From assembly GCA_030770425.1 (NCBI GenBank), contig JASJFT010000176.1, positions 23,945 to 87,944 of the forward strand: a stretch of DNA of 64,000 bases, read 5' to 3'. Below the pieces are notes generated by a model. It was not told where the DNA came from. It saw only the letters and a program-made list of their open reading frames with translations, and made no database searches. This document shows, in pieces, positions 1-15,200 of this stretch; the stretch's first letter is position 1; every line of letters begins with the position of its first letter. A program made the translations under genes and the position numbers. Source of the DNA: Darksidea phi (lineage: Eukaryota > Ascomycota > Dothideomycetes > Pleosporales > Lentitheciaceae).

Positions 1-3000
1 CTTAGTACTCTTTCCTTTCTAAGCTAAAAGTCTTTAGTATAATTAGGTTATTATAATAGTACGTTAGTTAGATTCTCTATACCGAACTTATATTCGATCT
101 CGAAATTAAAATAAACTAATTCTTTAGTCTAGTATACTTACTTAGATAAGAGTACCTTTATAGTTATAAAATATCTTAGATTATTATAGTTATATAGTAT
201 ATAAATAGTATCTAAAGTATACTTAAAATAGTATTATTACTATCTAAAGGTTTCTATAATAGTAAATAACTCTTTATTATAAGTATTCTATTAAATCTAT
301 AGCCTAGTAAACTTACGACTAAAGAATATAACTAACTTCTAGTATTTTTTTTATTAAGAGTACTATTATTTATAGCTATAATAGAATAGCTACTATAGTA
401 AACTTAAAGATATTAGTAATAACTATTATAAATTTTATTAGGTTAAAGTACTAGAAGATAGGAGCTTTTATAAAGAGCTTATAGAATATAAGAAATATAT
501 TATATATATCTTTTAACTAAAACTAAAAAATATACTATTTTATAAAATCCTTCTTAATCTTTTTTAACTTTTCTACTAATATATTCTTACTAGAACCTTA
601 TTAGTCTAGTATTAGATTCTATATAGAGATTATATATTCTAGGAGTAGACGAATAATATCTAAATAGTTATATATAAATTATTAGTAAAAGTTTATAAAT
701 CTAAGAAATACTTAGATATTTTAGTAACTCTTAGACTTTAACTACTTTTTAATTATTTAGACTTATATCGGGTCTATAACTACCCTATAGGGGGTTATAA
801 TAAAGTTAAGAAACTCTACTAACTTTATAGAGAAGATATACTTTAAGATTTTATAATAGAGTTTCTAATTATATAGTCTCTTAAGAACTTTATAAATATA
901 TTATTTATAGTCCTCCTTCTCTTTAAAGTATATAAGAATATTATCTAAATAAATAACGTATATTTTATTTAATAGACTATTTAAGACTTTATAAATATAT
1001 AACTAAAATATAGTAAGTACGTTTATAAGATTAAATAGTATTACTAAATATTTAAAATAATTATAGTATATTTTAAATATTATCTTCTACTTATTATTCT
1101 TCTTAATATATAATTAATAATATACTTTATAGAGATTAAGTTTTATAAAGATCTTAACCCTAAATAGCTAGTCTAGTATCTCGCTTATAAGAGATATAGG
1201 ATAATAATTTTTAATTATTATTTTATTTAAATCCCTATAATTAATATATAGTTAAAGTATATCGTTAGCTTTAGATATAAAAAGTATTAGAATTTCTACT
1301 AAAGACTTACTAGGCCGAATCTATTCCTTCTCTAGAGAGTTATTAAGGTATTCTTTTAGAATCTTAAGTTCTCTTCTAGAAAAATTATAAATAAATAGAT
1401 TTAATAGTATCTTTTCCTTCTTAAGATTAATAATATAGTTATACTCTAAGTTAGGAGTAATTCTACTAGTAAGCTTAGAATTAAAGTACTAAAGCTAATT
1501 ATAAAAATATTTTAGTACCTTTATAACTTTTTTAGAGTCGATTATCTTATTAGAATTATTATAGAAAATATTTAGATAGTTCTTAAACTTTTATTACCTC
1601 TTCTAATAAAGAGTCGTAATCCTTTATAAAGAGGTATTTATTATTAATACTATAACCTAAAAGACTATAGTCTTAGATAGTTATACTAGTTTAGGGTATT
1701 ACTTTATATAGTAGACGAGGTAATTATAGAGTTATAGAATCTAGTTTTTTAACTAAAGTAGACCCTACTTATTTTAGTATTAAATATCCTAAGGTTTATT
1801 ACCCTTTAGGATTTATATCTTACTAATAGATATCTATAGATATTCTATAGCTTCTACTATATTAAGAAGTTAGAGTTAATACTCTTTTTTACTTATAAGT
1901 AATTAAGTATAAAAGCTCTTTAGGTATAGTATATATACTTTCTTCCTAAGTTATAGTCGTTATATTAAATTATTAGATATTATCTTAACTTTAATATATT
2001 CGGCCGCTATACTTCTATCCTACTACTTAAAAGATTTCTTTTAGTAATCTATTTAAGGGTCTACCTTATATAGCTATAGCTAGCTAAGAATAAGATCGTA
2101 GCTATTTATAAGAATAGTCTAAAATACCTAAAAACCTATTATTCTTATTATACCTTAAGAATTCTATATCGTTATTATAATAATATATAGCTCTTCTAGA
2201 TATAGTAGTATATTAAAGACTTAATATATTTATAACTTTATTCGTAATAATATTTTAAAAAGGTTCTACTATAGTATAAGGTCCTCTTTAATAATATTTA
2301 AGTCTAATTTTATATTAAAAAGACTCTAGGTCTATATTAGAATATCTATAGAAAGGTATATTCTTATATTACTAGTAATCTATAAGGATTTACTATTAGT
2401 ATTTAGTTCTAGTAGTATTATAGTAATATTAGTAACTAAGACTTATTTTTTTTTAAGAACGAGTTAGCCTTCTCTTCTTAAGATTTATTTAATCTATTAT
2501 CGTCTTTAGAATAGTATTTTTAATAGTTCTTCTTTTAGTTAGTCTTAGATCGGGATATTAATACTATACTCTTAAAATATAATAGGGTCCTTAATAGAGA
2601 CTATTTAATATAGCCTTACTAAGAGAACTTCTAATTCTATTTTTTCTAACTAGAATTACTTAAAGTTACTAAAGATATAGTATACTTTCTACTTATAATT
2701 AAATTAGAGCTAAAAACCTTTAGAAGAGTAGCTAGCGTAGGGGTAGAGTATACTATTATCTCTATATTCTATAAAATATATTCGAACTATAACTAAGTTT
2801 ATATATTCTTAAGCTAGCTATCCCTTTATATCTTATAATATAAAAGTTCTAGATACTTACTCTATACTATAGATATCCTTAATATATTAGGGCTTATATT
2901 ACTATTATAAGGCTTTACCTTTAGAGTAGTTTTATAAGTTATAAAATAGTTAAAAAAGAAGTTAAAGCTATTATTTTAGTACTATTTAATATTTTAAAAC

Positions 3001-4300
3001 TTAAAGTAGTTATTAAACTTTATTAGAATAGGGTTCTTTATAAGACTCTTAAGCTTTATTTATAACTAGGACTATATAATAACTTCGTCGTTATTAATAA
3101 CTTAGACTAGTAGATTATAATATATATTATTTTTAATAAATATTATAACCTATATAGTATACTTAAGAGTATTAATAGTAGTAAAGTTAATTTAAAAGAG
3201 ACTATCGATATCTCTAATCTAATAGTCTATAGTTTAGGTTATTAGAGTTTTCTTTAATAAGCCTAGTATAAAAGGGTCTCTAATCTTAATTAGATTAGAT
3301 AGCCTCTAACGAGTATTATCCGCTAAGGGTAGATCGGCCGTAGTCTAGAGGGTTACCGTAGCTAGTCTAAAGGCTACTTAGACTATAGTAAGGTCTACTT
3401 ATATAATCTTAATCTAGTTAGCTAGTATACTCTAGTATTAAAGGTTAAGTAGTATTTATACTACCTCGACTAAAAGTACTTTATCTAAGGTTAGAGCGTA
3501 GATAGATATAGTATAGACTATACTTAGATAATTACTATCTATTAGGGTATTATTAGCTTTTAATATAGATAGTATAGTAGGAGCTAAGGGTTAATATAAT
3601 TAGAATCTACTTATACGAACTATATTTTTATAGCTAGATATTCTATTATTTTCTTATATAGATTAGTAGTCTTTATTAGTTATAACTATTATTAGGACTC
3701 TACTAAAAGATAGTAGTTTATTAAATATCTCTAAGGCGTTTCTATCGTCGTACTATATATAGATTATAAAGGTTTTAGAGATATATTAATCTTTTTAAAT
3801 ATTTTTAGAATTAAATAAGTCCTCTAGCTAGTAGTTATTCTTATTATCTAATTCTAGTTCTTAATCTCGTTACTTATTAAACTCGGAGTACTACTAGTAT
3901 ACTTCGTCGACTAGCTACGTATTAGGGTTATTTCGTCTACTAAACGAATAGGTACTAAAGTAGATATTCTTCTTTAAGTAGGTAGTATAAGAAGGTATAC
4001 TAATAGCTCTAAATAGACGTTATATAGTATAATTAATAAAAACTTTTAAAGTATTAGCTTTTAGTATCGACGCCGTACTACTAGTTCTTAAAAAGAAGTA
4101 GAAAGGATTTAAATTATAAGATATATATAGGTAGATAGATATAGAGATACTAAGATAGTAAAAGGATTATATTCGGATAGAGATAAGATAAATTCTTAAG
4201 AAGATATAATAGTAGGATATAGGACTATATAAGGTCTAGTATATAACTATAGTTAGGTCGATAATAATTTAGGAGTCCTCTAGTAGAAGTAGATATAATA
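1..4300 (-). mobile_element. Ty3/Gypsy element B' (truncated by the window start)
   Basis: Read on the minus strand, this segment matches element B (22,218 to about 26,530) nearly throughout: LTR, leader, gag-like region, RT and RNase H. Its 5' LTR is at its right end (4,125-4,300) and it leaves the window at base 1 inside the RNase H region. The RT catalytic box lies at about 925-960. It was inserted into element A, whose gag-like sequence begins directly at 4,301; the 5-bp target duplication can only be seen on one side (GTAGT). Stops fall at RIP-type positions throughout, so it is not coding. Confidence 0.85.
4125..4300 (-). repeat. 5' LTR of element B' (176 bp)
   Basis: Reverse complement of the 186-bp LTR pair of element B (22,218-22,403 and 38,723-38,908). 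The termini read TATTATA... and ...CTTATA in element sense, the RIP-altered form of TG...CA ends. Confidence 0.85.
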
Positions 4301-7300
4301 GTAGTTAAGGACGAGCTATCTAGATTTAAGAAATTAGATAATCTAATAGAACTAATTAAGATAATAATCTATATTAATAATTAACTATATAAATAAATAC
4401 TAGAAAAGTAAGATACTATAAAACTAGTTAAAGTTTATAAAAAGAAGTAGTTAGCTCCTAAGTATAGGTTCTATAAGGGTTATAATAAAATAAATATTAA
4501 TATAGTCTAAGAAAAGAAATATTTAAAGAATAGAAAATATAAATAAGATAAGAAGTTATAAAAGGTCCTAGTAAATAAGATAAAATAATAATAAGACGAA
4601 AAAGTATATCTATACTATAGAATATAAGAATACTTCGCTAAGAAATATAATAATAAGAAAAAGAATATAGATAGCTAAGAAGGCGCTAAATATATTAATA
4701 TAATTAAAGATATTTATTAAAAAACGAATAACTAAGAATTATTTCTAGAAGGATAGTTTAATATAAAGAAAGATATAGACGAGAAAATCCCTTACTAATA
4801 AAAAGACCTAAAGCTTAAGATTAGAGAATTAAAACTTAATAAGCTAGAGAAGGTTAGTATAGAAGTAGTTTTCTAATAATTAGTATATAATAAGTATTAG
4901 AAGTATAATAATAGCTAATATATTACTAAATACTATACTAAGGTAAAAGAGCTAATCTATATTACTAGTAACTAAGAATAGATAGTAATAGAATAGACCC
5001 TAAAGCTTTAAGAACTAGAGGGCTATAAGATAATATAGAATTACGAAAATTAAAGTTATAATATCTTACTATAGATTTACTATATAGAATAGTATAAGTA
5101 CTATATATAATAAAAAGAGAATACTATAATTTTTTTAAGAGATTATCTATATATATATCTTCTTAATAAAGAATATTTAATAACTAAATACTATATATAT
5201 AATTATAAAAATTAGATCGTAGTATATAAAGAGTAAGAATAGCTAGAATAAGATAATTACTATAATAATAAATATAAAAGATATTTTCTAATAAAATATA
5301 CTATAGGACGATAGCTACGAGGATTAACTAAAGTAGATACTAAGAAATATAAATAGGATATTAACTATAAAATTATATATTAGGAATCTAACTATAAAGT
5401 AATATATTAGATATATTATAATAGATTATATATCCTATACTTAACGTAAAGAGAACTTATAGTTAGAAGAGAAGAAGATATCTTTTATCTAAATCTTCGA
5501 AGATAAGAATACCTCGTTAAATAGTATAATAGATATAGTTATTAGCTATAAAATTAAAATAATCTAAATAATCTAGAGGTTAGAAGATAGCTACGAGTCT
5601 TAGATATATAATAAGGATACTATAACGTCTAAAATAATAGGGAAAAAGTAAAAATTAGTTATAAGGACGTATTATTATTAAGAGAAAGCTAGAAAGAAGG
5701 GCTATAAAAGGTACTAAACTAGAAACTACCTATTAAAGCTAGAAAGATAATAGACCTAGATTAGGAATAAGTAAATAGCTTACTATTTTAGTTAGAAGAA
5801 GAACCTAGACCTAATAAACGGTATTCTATATTTTAATATAAGTCTAGAAAATACTAGAATAAGATTTAAGAACTAAATAATAATCCTAAGAATTAGATTA
5901 TCTATAATAATAAATTAAAAAACTAGATTATTATTAACTATATAAAAGTCGTATTAATAAAAGTATTTAAAAGATAACTCTATAAATCGTATAAGAAAGT
6001 ATTTAATAACTAGCTAGATTAGAAGTAGATATATAAATTTATAGATAGAAAGTCTAAACTATTATAAATAGTAGAGTAGAGTTTATACTTTTATTATTAT
6101 AAATAGTAGAGGAATATAAAATTCTTTACTAAATTAAGATAAAATCTATATAAGTAGAACTTAAAGATAAATTATCTATAGAATATAAAGAAGGTATAAT
6201 TTATCTTAAAATATAAAAAGTAACCCTAGAAATAGAGAATATTAGAGACTATTATAGATTTAATATTATAGAAATCGAAGATATTAATATAATTATTAGT
6301 TATAATTAACTAGTAAAATATAATCTATAGATAGATTAGAAGCTACGTAAAGTACTAGACTATAAGTAGATAGCTTAAGTTATAGGAGTTAAAAGACTAG
6401 ATAGATCTAGCTATAAGATCTAATATATACTCTAGAAAGAGAGAATAAGCTTAATTTTACCTTATAAGATTATAAGAATTTATAAAAAGAATCTATAAAG
6501 AGTTAATATTATTATAGTATAAAGAGTCGCGACTATATAGAAAGAACTATAACTAATAATACCTTAAGAATATAAGAAGTTTTAAGAGTTATTCAAAGAA
6601 TATCTAAATATAGATTTACTAGAGTACTAGAAATAGAATTATAAGATATATCTAGAGAAGGGTATAAAGCTTAAGTCTAAACCTATATACTTATTAATAG
6701 TAGATTAATAAAAAGAATTAAAAGAGTACTTAATAAAGAACTTAGAAAGAGAATATATTAGAGAAAGTTAAAGCTCTATAGTATTACTAGTTCTATTTAT
6801 TCTAAAGAAGAATAGAAAGTTATAACTTTATATAGACTATAGATATTTAAATAATATTATAAAGAAAAACTAATACCTACTACTACTAATTAAAGAATTT
6901 ATAGACTAGCTCTAAGGAGTTAAATAGATTATAAAATTTAATATTTAAGAAGAATTTTATAGAATTTAGATAGTAAAAGGGTATAAAAAGTATACGACGT
7001 TTAAGATCTAATATAAACTCTACGAGTATAGAGTTATACTATTTAAACTAATAAATATACTAATAATATTTTAGTTAGTTATTAATAGGACGTTAAATAA
7101 ATACTTAGACGTATTCTATATAGTATATTTAGACGACGTTCTTATATATAGTAGAAGAATATTAGAAGAATATAAAGAATATATAAAGAAAGTACTATAA
7201 AAGTTATAGTAAAATAAGTTACTACTTTACCTAGATAAATACGAATTCTATAGAATAAAAACTAAATATCTAGATTTTATTATTTCGTAAAAAGGAGTAT

Positions 7301-7750
7301 TTATAGACCCTAAGAAAGTATAGACTATAAGGAAATAGTTAACCCTAATATTAGTTAAGGATATATAATTCTTTTTAAGATTTACTAACTTTTATTAAAA
7401 GTTTATTAAAGATTACTTAAAGACTATAGCTCTACTTATAGAGGTAACTAAGAAAGAAAAAGAATTCTAGTAAAATTAAGAATAATAAGAAGCTTTTAAT
7501 AAGCTTAAGAATCTATTTATATTAATATCTATATTATAGATATACGATCTAATAAAACCTCTTAGAATAGAAACGGATATATTAGACTATATATTAGAAG
7601 TAATACTTATCTAATAAGGGGAGGATAGAAAATAGAGACTAATATTCTACTACTTATATAAGTTTAGTAAAGAAGAAGTAAACTATAACGTTTATAATAA
7701 GGAACTTAGTACTATTATATTAGGATTTAAATAATAGAGACTATAGCTCG
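4301..7750 (+). pseudogene. Element A gag-pol, 5' part (chromovirus, RIP-dead)
   Basis: On the + strand, reading stops as mutated Gln/Trp codons, a Gag-like region carries a zinc knuckle at about 4,603-4,647 in which every Cys is now Tyr and the central Gly-His is also altered. A protease/linker region follows, then reverse transcriptase at about 6,650-7,260. The catalytic box YLDDVLIY is still legible at about 7,122-7,145. The RNase H region (about 7,400-7,745) ends abruptly where LTR D2 begins at 7,751. The frame resumes at 44,777 beyond the D2 target duplication GCTCG. The true 5' end and 5' LTR are hidden by the B' insertion. Family assignment rests on RT plus the downstream integrase and chromodomain. 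Confidence 0.85.
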
Positions 7751-8198
7751 TATTAACGAGGTCTAGGCCCGATAGATTATTCGGCCTCGTTTAGGATTTA
7801 TACTTAAGATAGAAAAGAAGGAGTAGAAATAAGTAAGTAATAGTTTAATTATATTAATAGATAAGAATTAATCTAGATTTAAATTAACTATAAAGAAAAA
7901 CTATCTAGAAGATTCGTAACTATTATATATTAATTTAGTTTTTTAGAATCTATAGGATCTATAGCTCTATACTTCTATAAATCTACTAATCTATAAATCT
8001 ATAGATTTATAAAATCTATATTCGCTAAGATATATAAATCTATAGATCTATTATATAACTCTTTAGTAAAGTCGTCCGTACTAATTATTATTTATACTAT
8101 AGTTATAATCGTTATATTCTATATTAAAGCTAGTAATAGATTTAATCTTAGGTAATTCTTCTTACTACTATTCTATAGTATATATTTAGTTTATAATA
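7751..8198 (-). repeat. 3' LTR of D2 (448 bp)
   Basis: Reverse complement of the LTRs of D1 (38,932-39,392 and 44,031-44,491). Ends are TATTAAC... and ...TTATAATA on the + strand, the RIP-changed TG...CA termini. The direct repeat of D2 continues at its other end (44,771), with GCTCG on both outer sides. A purine-rich tract (read on the minus strand) lies just inside, near 8,199-8,220. Confidence 0.9.
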
Positions 8199-9096
8199 CT
8201 ATTCCCCCTCTTTAAACCTTTAGCTTAAAGGTTATTCCGAATCTAGTATTTAGTTATATTAGTATTAGCTTAGAATCTTCTTAAGTTATATCTTTCTTTC
8301 TTTATAGTTTCTTATAAAACTAAAGAATATCTTATACTTACTAACTATATTAGTTATAATAGTTCTAAAATATTTCCTTATTCTTAGTATAATAGACTAG
8401 GGGTATTCTATATTATTTCTTCTAATAAAAGTAAATATTACGAAGTCTATATCTACGTAAACGTACGAAATTCTTATTATTTATTTAGAATTTCTATAAC
8501 TAAGTATTTATTTTTAATTATAACTTATATATATAGACTTATATATATTAAAGTAATCTATTAATTATTTATAAGAGAAACTTTAAGCTTAGTTATAGGT
8601 AGTTAAAGAATATTATAAGAAACTACTTCGTCGTATAACTAAATTTAGTTAAGAGCTATTTAATATATAGATAAGAATTTAATATTTAAAAAAATAAAAA
8701 GAGTTTTTTAATAAGAAAATAGCTAGGTAATCTCGTATCCTTAAGACTAAGCTTAATACTAAGAAGGTAGAGCTTTAGTAGATAGAATAGTAGAAGAATC
8801 TAGAGATCTTCTTAGTTATATTAAATACTAATTATAGTATTATAGATAATATTACTCCTTTTAGTTTATTAAATATCTCTTACTATATTAAAGGTAGTAC
8901 TAGTCTTCTCAACTTATTATAAGGTAAATTTATCTTATCTTTAAGTTTTTTTTAGAATTATAGTTTTAGTACTTTATAAGCTTCTTAGAATAATTAAGAT
9001 TATCTTTAAATTCTTAAATCTATTTTTATAGTTTTCTATTTTTATCTATTCCTTACTATTAGATTAAGTAATAATTTTTTCTATTTTTAATATTAT
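8199..9096 (-). pseudogene. D2 3' internal region with interrupted chromodomain
   Basis: Matches the 3' internal region of D1 (about 43,150-44,030) in reverse complement. The part nearest 9,096 corresponds to the C-terminal chromodomain codons of the polyprotein, and element C was inserted into that domain. The rest, toward the LTR, is the 3' untranslated leader to the polypurine tract. Fully RIP-mutated. No separate gene is visible in it. Confidence 0.75.
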
Positions 9097-9273
9097 TATT
9101 ATAGTACTAATCTATAATTATTTATATCTATTACGTACCGTATCTATAGCTATAGTACTCCCTTTACTAGATCTTACTATATTAGATATATATAGCCCCT
9201 ACTTATTTTAGTATTAGCCCTTTATAGTATAACTTATATTCTACCTTAACCCTAGTATATCTATACTATAATA
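9097..9273 (+). repeat. 5' LTR of element C (177 bp)
   Basis: Direct repeat of 15,543-15,719, the same length, with perfectly inverted 8-bp termini (TATTATAG/CTATAATA). Preceded by the target duplication ATTAT. Confidence 0.9.
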
Positions 9274-9299
9274 GTTTATACTATTCTTTCTTTTAATCC

Positions 9300-12200
9300 T
9301 ACTACTAGGGTAAGATACTTCTCTAATAGCCCGATCGACTACCTTAAATCTAGAAGATACTAAGCTAGACCTATACTATACTAAGAATATTAAAAACTTT
9401 AAAAATACTAAGAACTCTAAGAACTCTAAGAATACTATAGCTACCGAGGATTAGTAATATTAATAGGGCGAGTAACTTACTACCGCGATTAGTTAGGTTT
9501 CTACGCTAGCCTCTCTTATTTAAATAGAAGGCGTAGTAAGCGACCCTACTATATTAATTATACTAAAAAACGAAAAATCTATCTTTCTAATCTATCGTAG
9601 TATTAAAGCTATATTAAATATCTTAGATATAAGAATATAATATTATATTACCTTCTATACTATAGACTTCGAAGAAGCTTACTAGACTATCTAATAACTC
9701 TAAAATAAAAATAGTATCTTATATACTAAAAATAGTACCCTATATATCTAAGTCCTAACCTACGTATTTTACTAATATCTTATTAGTAATCCTAATAAAT
9801 TCGATAATACTAATAGATTTATAAATAAATACTAAATTAAGTATAAAAACTAGAAATTTAAAATTTAGAATATCTATACTACAGACGTAGTAATCTTTAA
9901 TATAGAATTTAAATATATTTAGTATATTACTAGTCTTATATCTAGTAATATACTTAATATCTATTATAATTAGTTCTATACTATATAATCTAATCTAGAA
10001 AACCCTATTAAGTAGAAATAGTAAACTATTACCGATCTTTAGAAAACCCTCGATATCTACTATATTACCTCTAACGAATAGATAGAGGCTAGGACTAAAT
10101 TTAATAACCTTATTATAGATAGTTAAATCTTCTTTAACTTTTAGACCGAATTCTATAAATAGGCTACTAAAGTAGAAAAAATTAATATAGAAAAAGTCTA
10201 AGTATTATATACTAAGATCTTTACTATACTAGATACTATAATCTTCTATTAGAAGAAATAACTAGACTATATAGATTACGAGGAATAAGTAGAATTCTTT
10301 ATATATATTTAGAATAGAAAGTAAGAAGAAGAATATATTAAGAGAATATAAATTAACTTCCGCCTAAATAATAATAGTTAACTAAATAATATCTTTTAGT
10401 CTACTTCTATACCTATACCCCTACTCTTAGTACTAGTACTAATTTTTAGTAACTCTATAATTCTAGATATAATATATATACTACGTACTTCTTAAGAAGA
10501 ATATATTATTACTAATACCTATCTCTACTACGGTAAACTAGGTTACTATAAGACTAATTATAATAAGAAAAAGAAGAATAACGTATAGTTCGGCCGAATC
10601 TAAGATTAAAAATAAGCTATATAATAGTAATTACTACCTAACTAGTCTTAATATCCTCTACTATAGTATTAGTACGTCTAGAACTAATATATAACTTTAT
10701 AGTACCCTTAGCTCTAGCTCTAGTATAATAACTAGAATCCTAGTAATTAATTTCTATATTAATACCCGTCTAATAATAACCCCTTCTTTAATCGTATTAT
10801 AGACTAATTTTAAGAATATATTAAAACTAAAATAACCTCTATATCTAATATTCCCTATACTAATACCCTAGTTAACTTAGTATTACTCTCTATAAGTACC
10901 TCTTATATTAATAGTCTAAAAAATATATAATCTCTAACTATTATTACAACTAGAGATTAGATAGGAAAGAATTATTAAATAGATAACTATACTAGATTTA
11001 GACTATTCTAAGTAAAAAGGCCCCCCTTTAACTTAGATCTATAAATAGTAAATTATTATTTATTTATACTTCTTTTCTACTTATATATACTACTATTAAT
11101 ATATAGAGTCTTATAAATAGTAAATACTTAGTTATTACCTTTCTTAACTAAACCTTTACTTAAAAATATATTATTAATACTTATACTATATCCTTTTTAA
11201 GAAAGCTCTTACTAGCTAATAGCTATACGAGTAATATACTTATATAATATACTATTCTACTAATATAAATTAAAAACTACTACGAAAACTACTTACTATA
11301 TATTACTAACTTAGTCTAAAATATACCCGTTATTCTTAGCCTCCCTTAGCTTTAGAAATATAACCCGTTTATTAATTAGACGTTAATAATAATTAATATA
11401 AATTCTTAATATTATTAGAAATACTACTACTATAGAACTAAGACCGTATAAGTAGCTTTTTTAGCTACTCCCCCCTATAAAAATATATTAGATAAAATTA
11501 ATCTATTATACCCTAAGCTATATACTAATATAATAAATTATTAACTATCTTTATATATTAAGGATATTAACGAGTATAATCTTCGTTAATCTAATAAAGA
11601 GATTCCGATAGATCTACTCCCCAAACTTACGCTAGACTACCCTTACTATAGAATAAGGAACTTAAATACCGAATATAGAAAAATTCTAGAATACTAAGTA
11701 ATTATAATATAAAACTATACTATAATAAAATTACTCCTAGCTATATAAGTAGGTAGACGCCGGGTTACCTTAAGAAAATCTAAGAAAGAACCTTTACTAC
11801 TACTTAGTATCCCCCTACTAACTAAATAAAACTACGAATCTATTAACTTTTTTAATATCTATTTAATAAGAGTTATAACCTTCGTATAATTCTATAAATA
11901 ATCTAATATAAAAGCTATTCGTATTATATAGAATAAATTAGATTAAGTATTTAAGATATTACTAAAGAACGAAGGAGACTAGGTCCCGAACCTTACTAAA
12001 GAAGAATTTAAGAATATCCTAAATAATAAGATTATAACTAAACTTCTAAATAAATTCCTACTATAGTTCTATAAATTTCTTACTAACTATAGATATACCC
12101 TATACCTCTAAGATATTAAAGAATTAGATATTAATAAATTTATAGTAGAAAAACTATTCCTATCTAATAATAAGCTAAAAAAGAAACTCCTAGATTAGCT

Positions 12201-15200
12201 AAAAGATATAATAGCTAGATTTCTTCTTAAGAAAGTAGATAAACTTTCTCTAAGATAAGTATAAGACTATAAGATTAATATTATCCCTAGTAAAGAACCC
12301 CTATATTAAAAAAATGAATTCTTCTTTTTATCTAAACTCTAAGTTATACGTAAATAGCTAAATAATAACTTAGATAAGGGTTTTATTTAGAAATCCTATA
12401 TACGATATACGGTCCTACTACTTTTAATAATAAAATTAAGTAGAGGAGTATATATATACTAGAACTATAAAGGTCTAAATAATATTACTATTAAGAATTA
12501 TTATCTACTACCCCTTATTTAAGAAACTCTTAATACCCTCTATAATATAAAAGTATATACTAAGCTTAATATAATTACTATCTTTAATAAGCTATATATA
12601 GCTAAAGGGTATAAGTAGAAAATAGTATTTATTATATATTTTAGACTTTTCGAAATTCTAGTTATATCCTTTAGTCTTTATAATATACTAGTATTCTTCT
12701 AGAACTATATTAACTATATATTTTATAATTTACTAGATTATATCTATACTATATACCTCGACGATATTCTAGTATACTTAGAAAATAGAAAAGAATACTA
12801 AAAGTATATCCGAGAAGTAGTTTAGAGATTAATTAATACTAGTCTCTAGATTAATATCTATAAATATAAGTTCGAGGTTATAAAGACTAAATATCTTAGA
12901 CTTATTATCTCCTCTAGTAGTATTAAAATAGATTTAGAGAAAGTAGCTATAATCTAAAAATAGACGTAACCCCTATATTTAAAAGATTTATAAAAATTTC
13001 TAGACTTTATAAACTTTTATTAATATTTTATTTAAAACTTCTTAAAGATATATACTCTACTTAATAAGCTTCTATATAAGGATACTCTATAGAACTAGAC
13101 TATAGAATAGATAACTACTTTTAAGTTACTTAAGAATTCCTTTACTATAATACTAGTACTAGTAATATACGACTTTACTAAAAAGATAGTCTTAAAAACT
13201 AATACCTCTAATTAGATATTAGATAATATCCTCTCTTAATATAATAATAATAGTATTCTATATCTAGTCGTATACTTTTCTAGTAAATATAGTACTACTA
13301 AATATAACTATAAGATCTACGATAAGAAGCTACTAGTAATTATTAAGTTTCTAAAAGAATAGCGACTAGAGCTTTAAGAAACTATAGAACTATTTAAAAT
13401 TATTACTAATTATAAGAATCTAGAATACTTTACGACTATAAAAATATTATTATAATACTAAGTTTACTAGTCGGAGTTCCTATCTTAATTTAATTTTAGA
13501 ATTATTTATTAACTAGGCTTAAAAGCTATATAACTAGACGTACTAAGTAGAATACTAGAGAACCGACTAAATAAAAATAATATTTCTAATAATAAAGTAA
13601 AAAATAGACTATAAATAGTCCTTCTACTAGAAATCCTTAGTAACGAAGTTTTAAAAGACCTCCTCGACTAAACCCCTATAAGCGTAGTATTATTAATCCT
13701 TCTAGCTATAGATTAATCTATCGATAAGCTAATTAACTCTATATACTTTACTATACTAATAGTTATAGATATAATTACTACTCTCTTAGACTTAGATATA
13801 AGATACTAGCTAAAATACCTCTAAAAAATTATACGAGTACTAATACTAAACTTTATACTTTATTAAAATCGTATATAGTATTAAGAATACCTCTTTATAC
13901 TATCTTATAACGAACTTTATATATAGATTCTATATTAAATATATAATATTACGCCTACTAGATACCTAGGATAGATTAAAACGACTAAACTAGTTATTTA
14001 AGACTACTAGTAGCTATATATAATATATAATATTAAAATCTACGTCTAAGTATATAAACTCTATATTCGAACTAAAAGTTCTAGATTATTATCCTAAGGA
14101 TTTCTTAAGTCTCTACTAATTCTATTCTAAATATAGTCTAATATCTCTATCGACTATATTACCCTACTTCTAGAATTATAGTAGTATAATTATATATATA
14201 AATATATTTTTATTATAGTTTATAGACTTATAAAGATATACTATATTATTCTTATTAGGAAAATTAATATATTTAAGTTAGTTAACGTCTTTATATCTCG
14301 AGTATATTCTCTTTATAACTACCCTAATAATATTTTATTTAATTAAGAAACCTAGTTTATATTATAGTTTTAGGATTAGTTATCTATAAGGCTTAGAATT
14401 ACGCTAAAATACTTCTTATTATTTTACCCCGAGACTAATAGTTAGACTAAGTAAGTAAATAGTAATATTAAAGTATACTTCTATATATTTATAAATTTCT
14501 ACTAGAATAACTAGATATAATAGCTCTCTCTTATAGAATTCGCTATAAATAATATTACCTCTAAAATAATTAATATCTTTCTATTCTTTGTTAATTATAG
14601 CTTTTATTTAAAACTTAGAGTAGAGTCTAGCTAACTAATACTACTAAATCTATCTTTATCTTAATAATAGGAATTCTTTAAAATAAATAATATCGCTAAT
14701 AGATTTAATCGTATTATTATCTAATTAAAAGCTATTACTAAATAATCTATCGAGCGCTACGAATACTATATAAATAAGAAGTAGAAAGATATACTAAGAT
14801 TTACTATAGAAGATAAGGTCTTTATAAATATAAGAAATATAAAAACTAATAGACTAATAAAAAAAGAAGATAATAAGATAATAGATTTATTTAAAGTTTT
14901 AAAAGTTTATAATCGAGTATATACCCTAAAACTTCTAATAACTATAAAAATATTCTTAGTATTCTATAACTTATAACTCTAACTAAAATACCCCTTCTAA
15001 GAACTCCTAGGGTAAAATATAATAAATTAAGCCGAGTCCCGATATCTTAGAGGAAGAATACTCGAATAAGAAGATAGAATAGAGGAACTAACTAAATAAT
15101 TATAATAGACTAGCCTCGAAGTAGAACTTCAACGAGCGTTAATAATATTATTAATATCTATAAAAAGGAGATAAAGGGTTCTCGCTTCGTATTTTCTCTT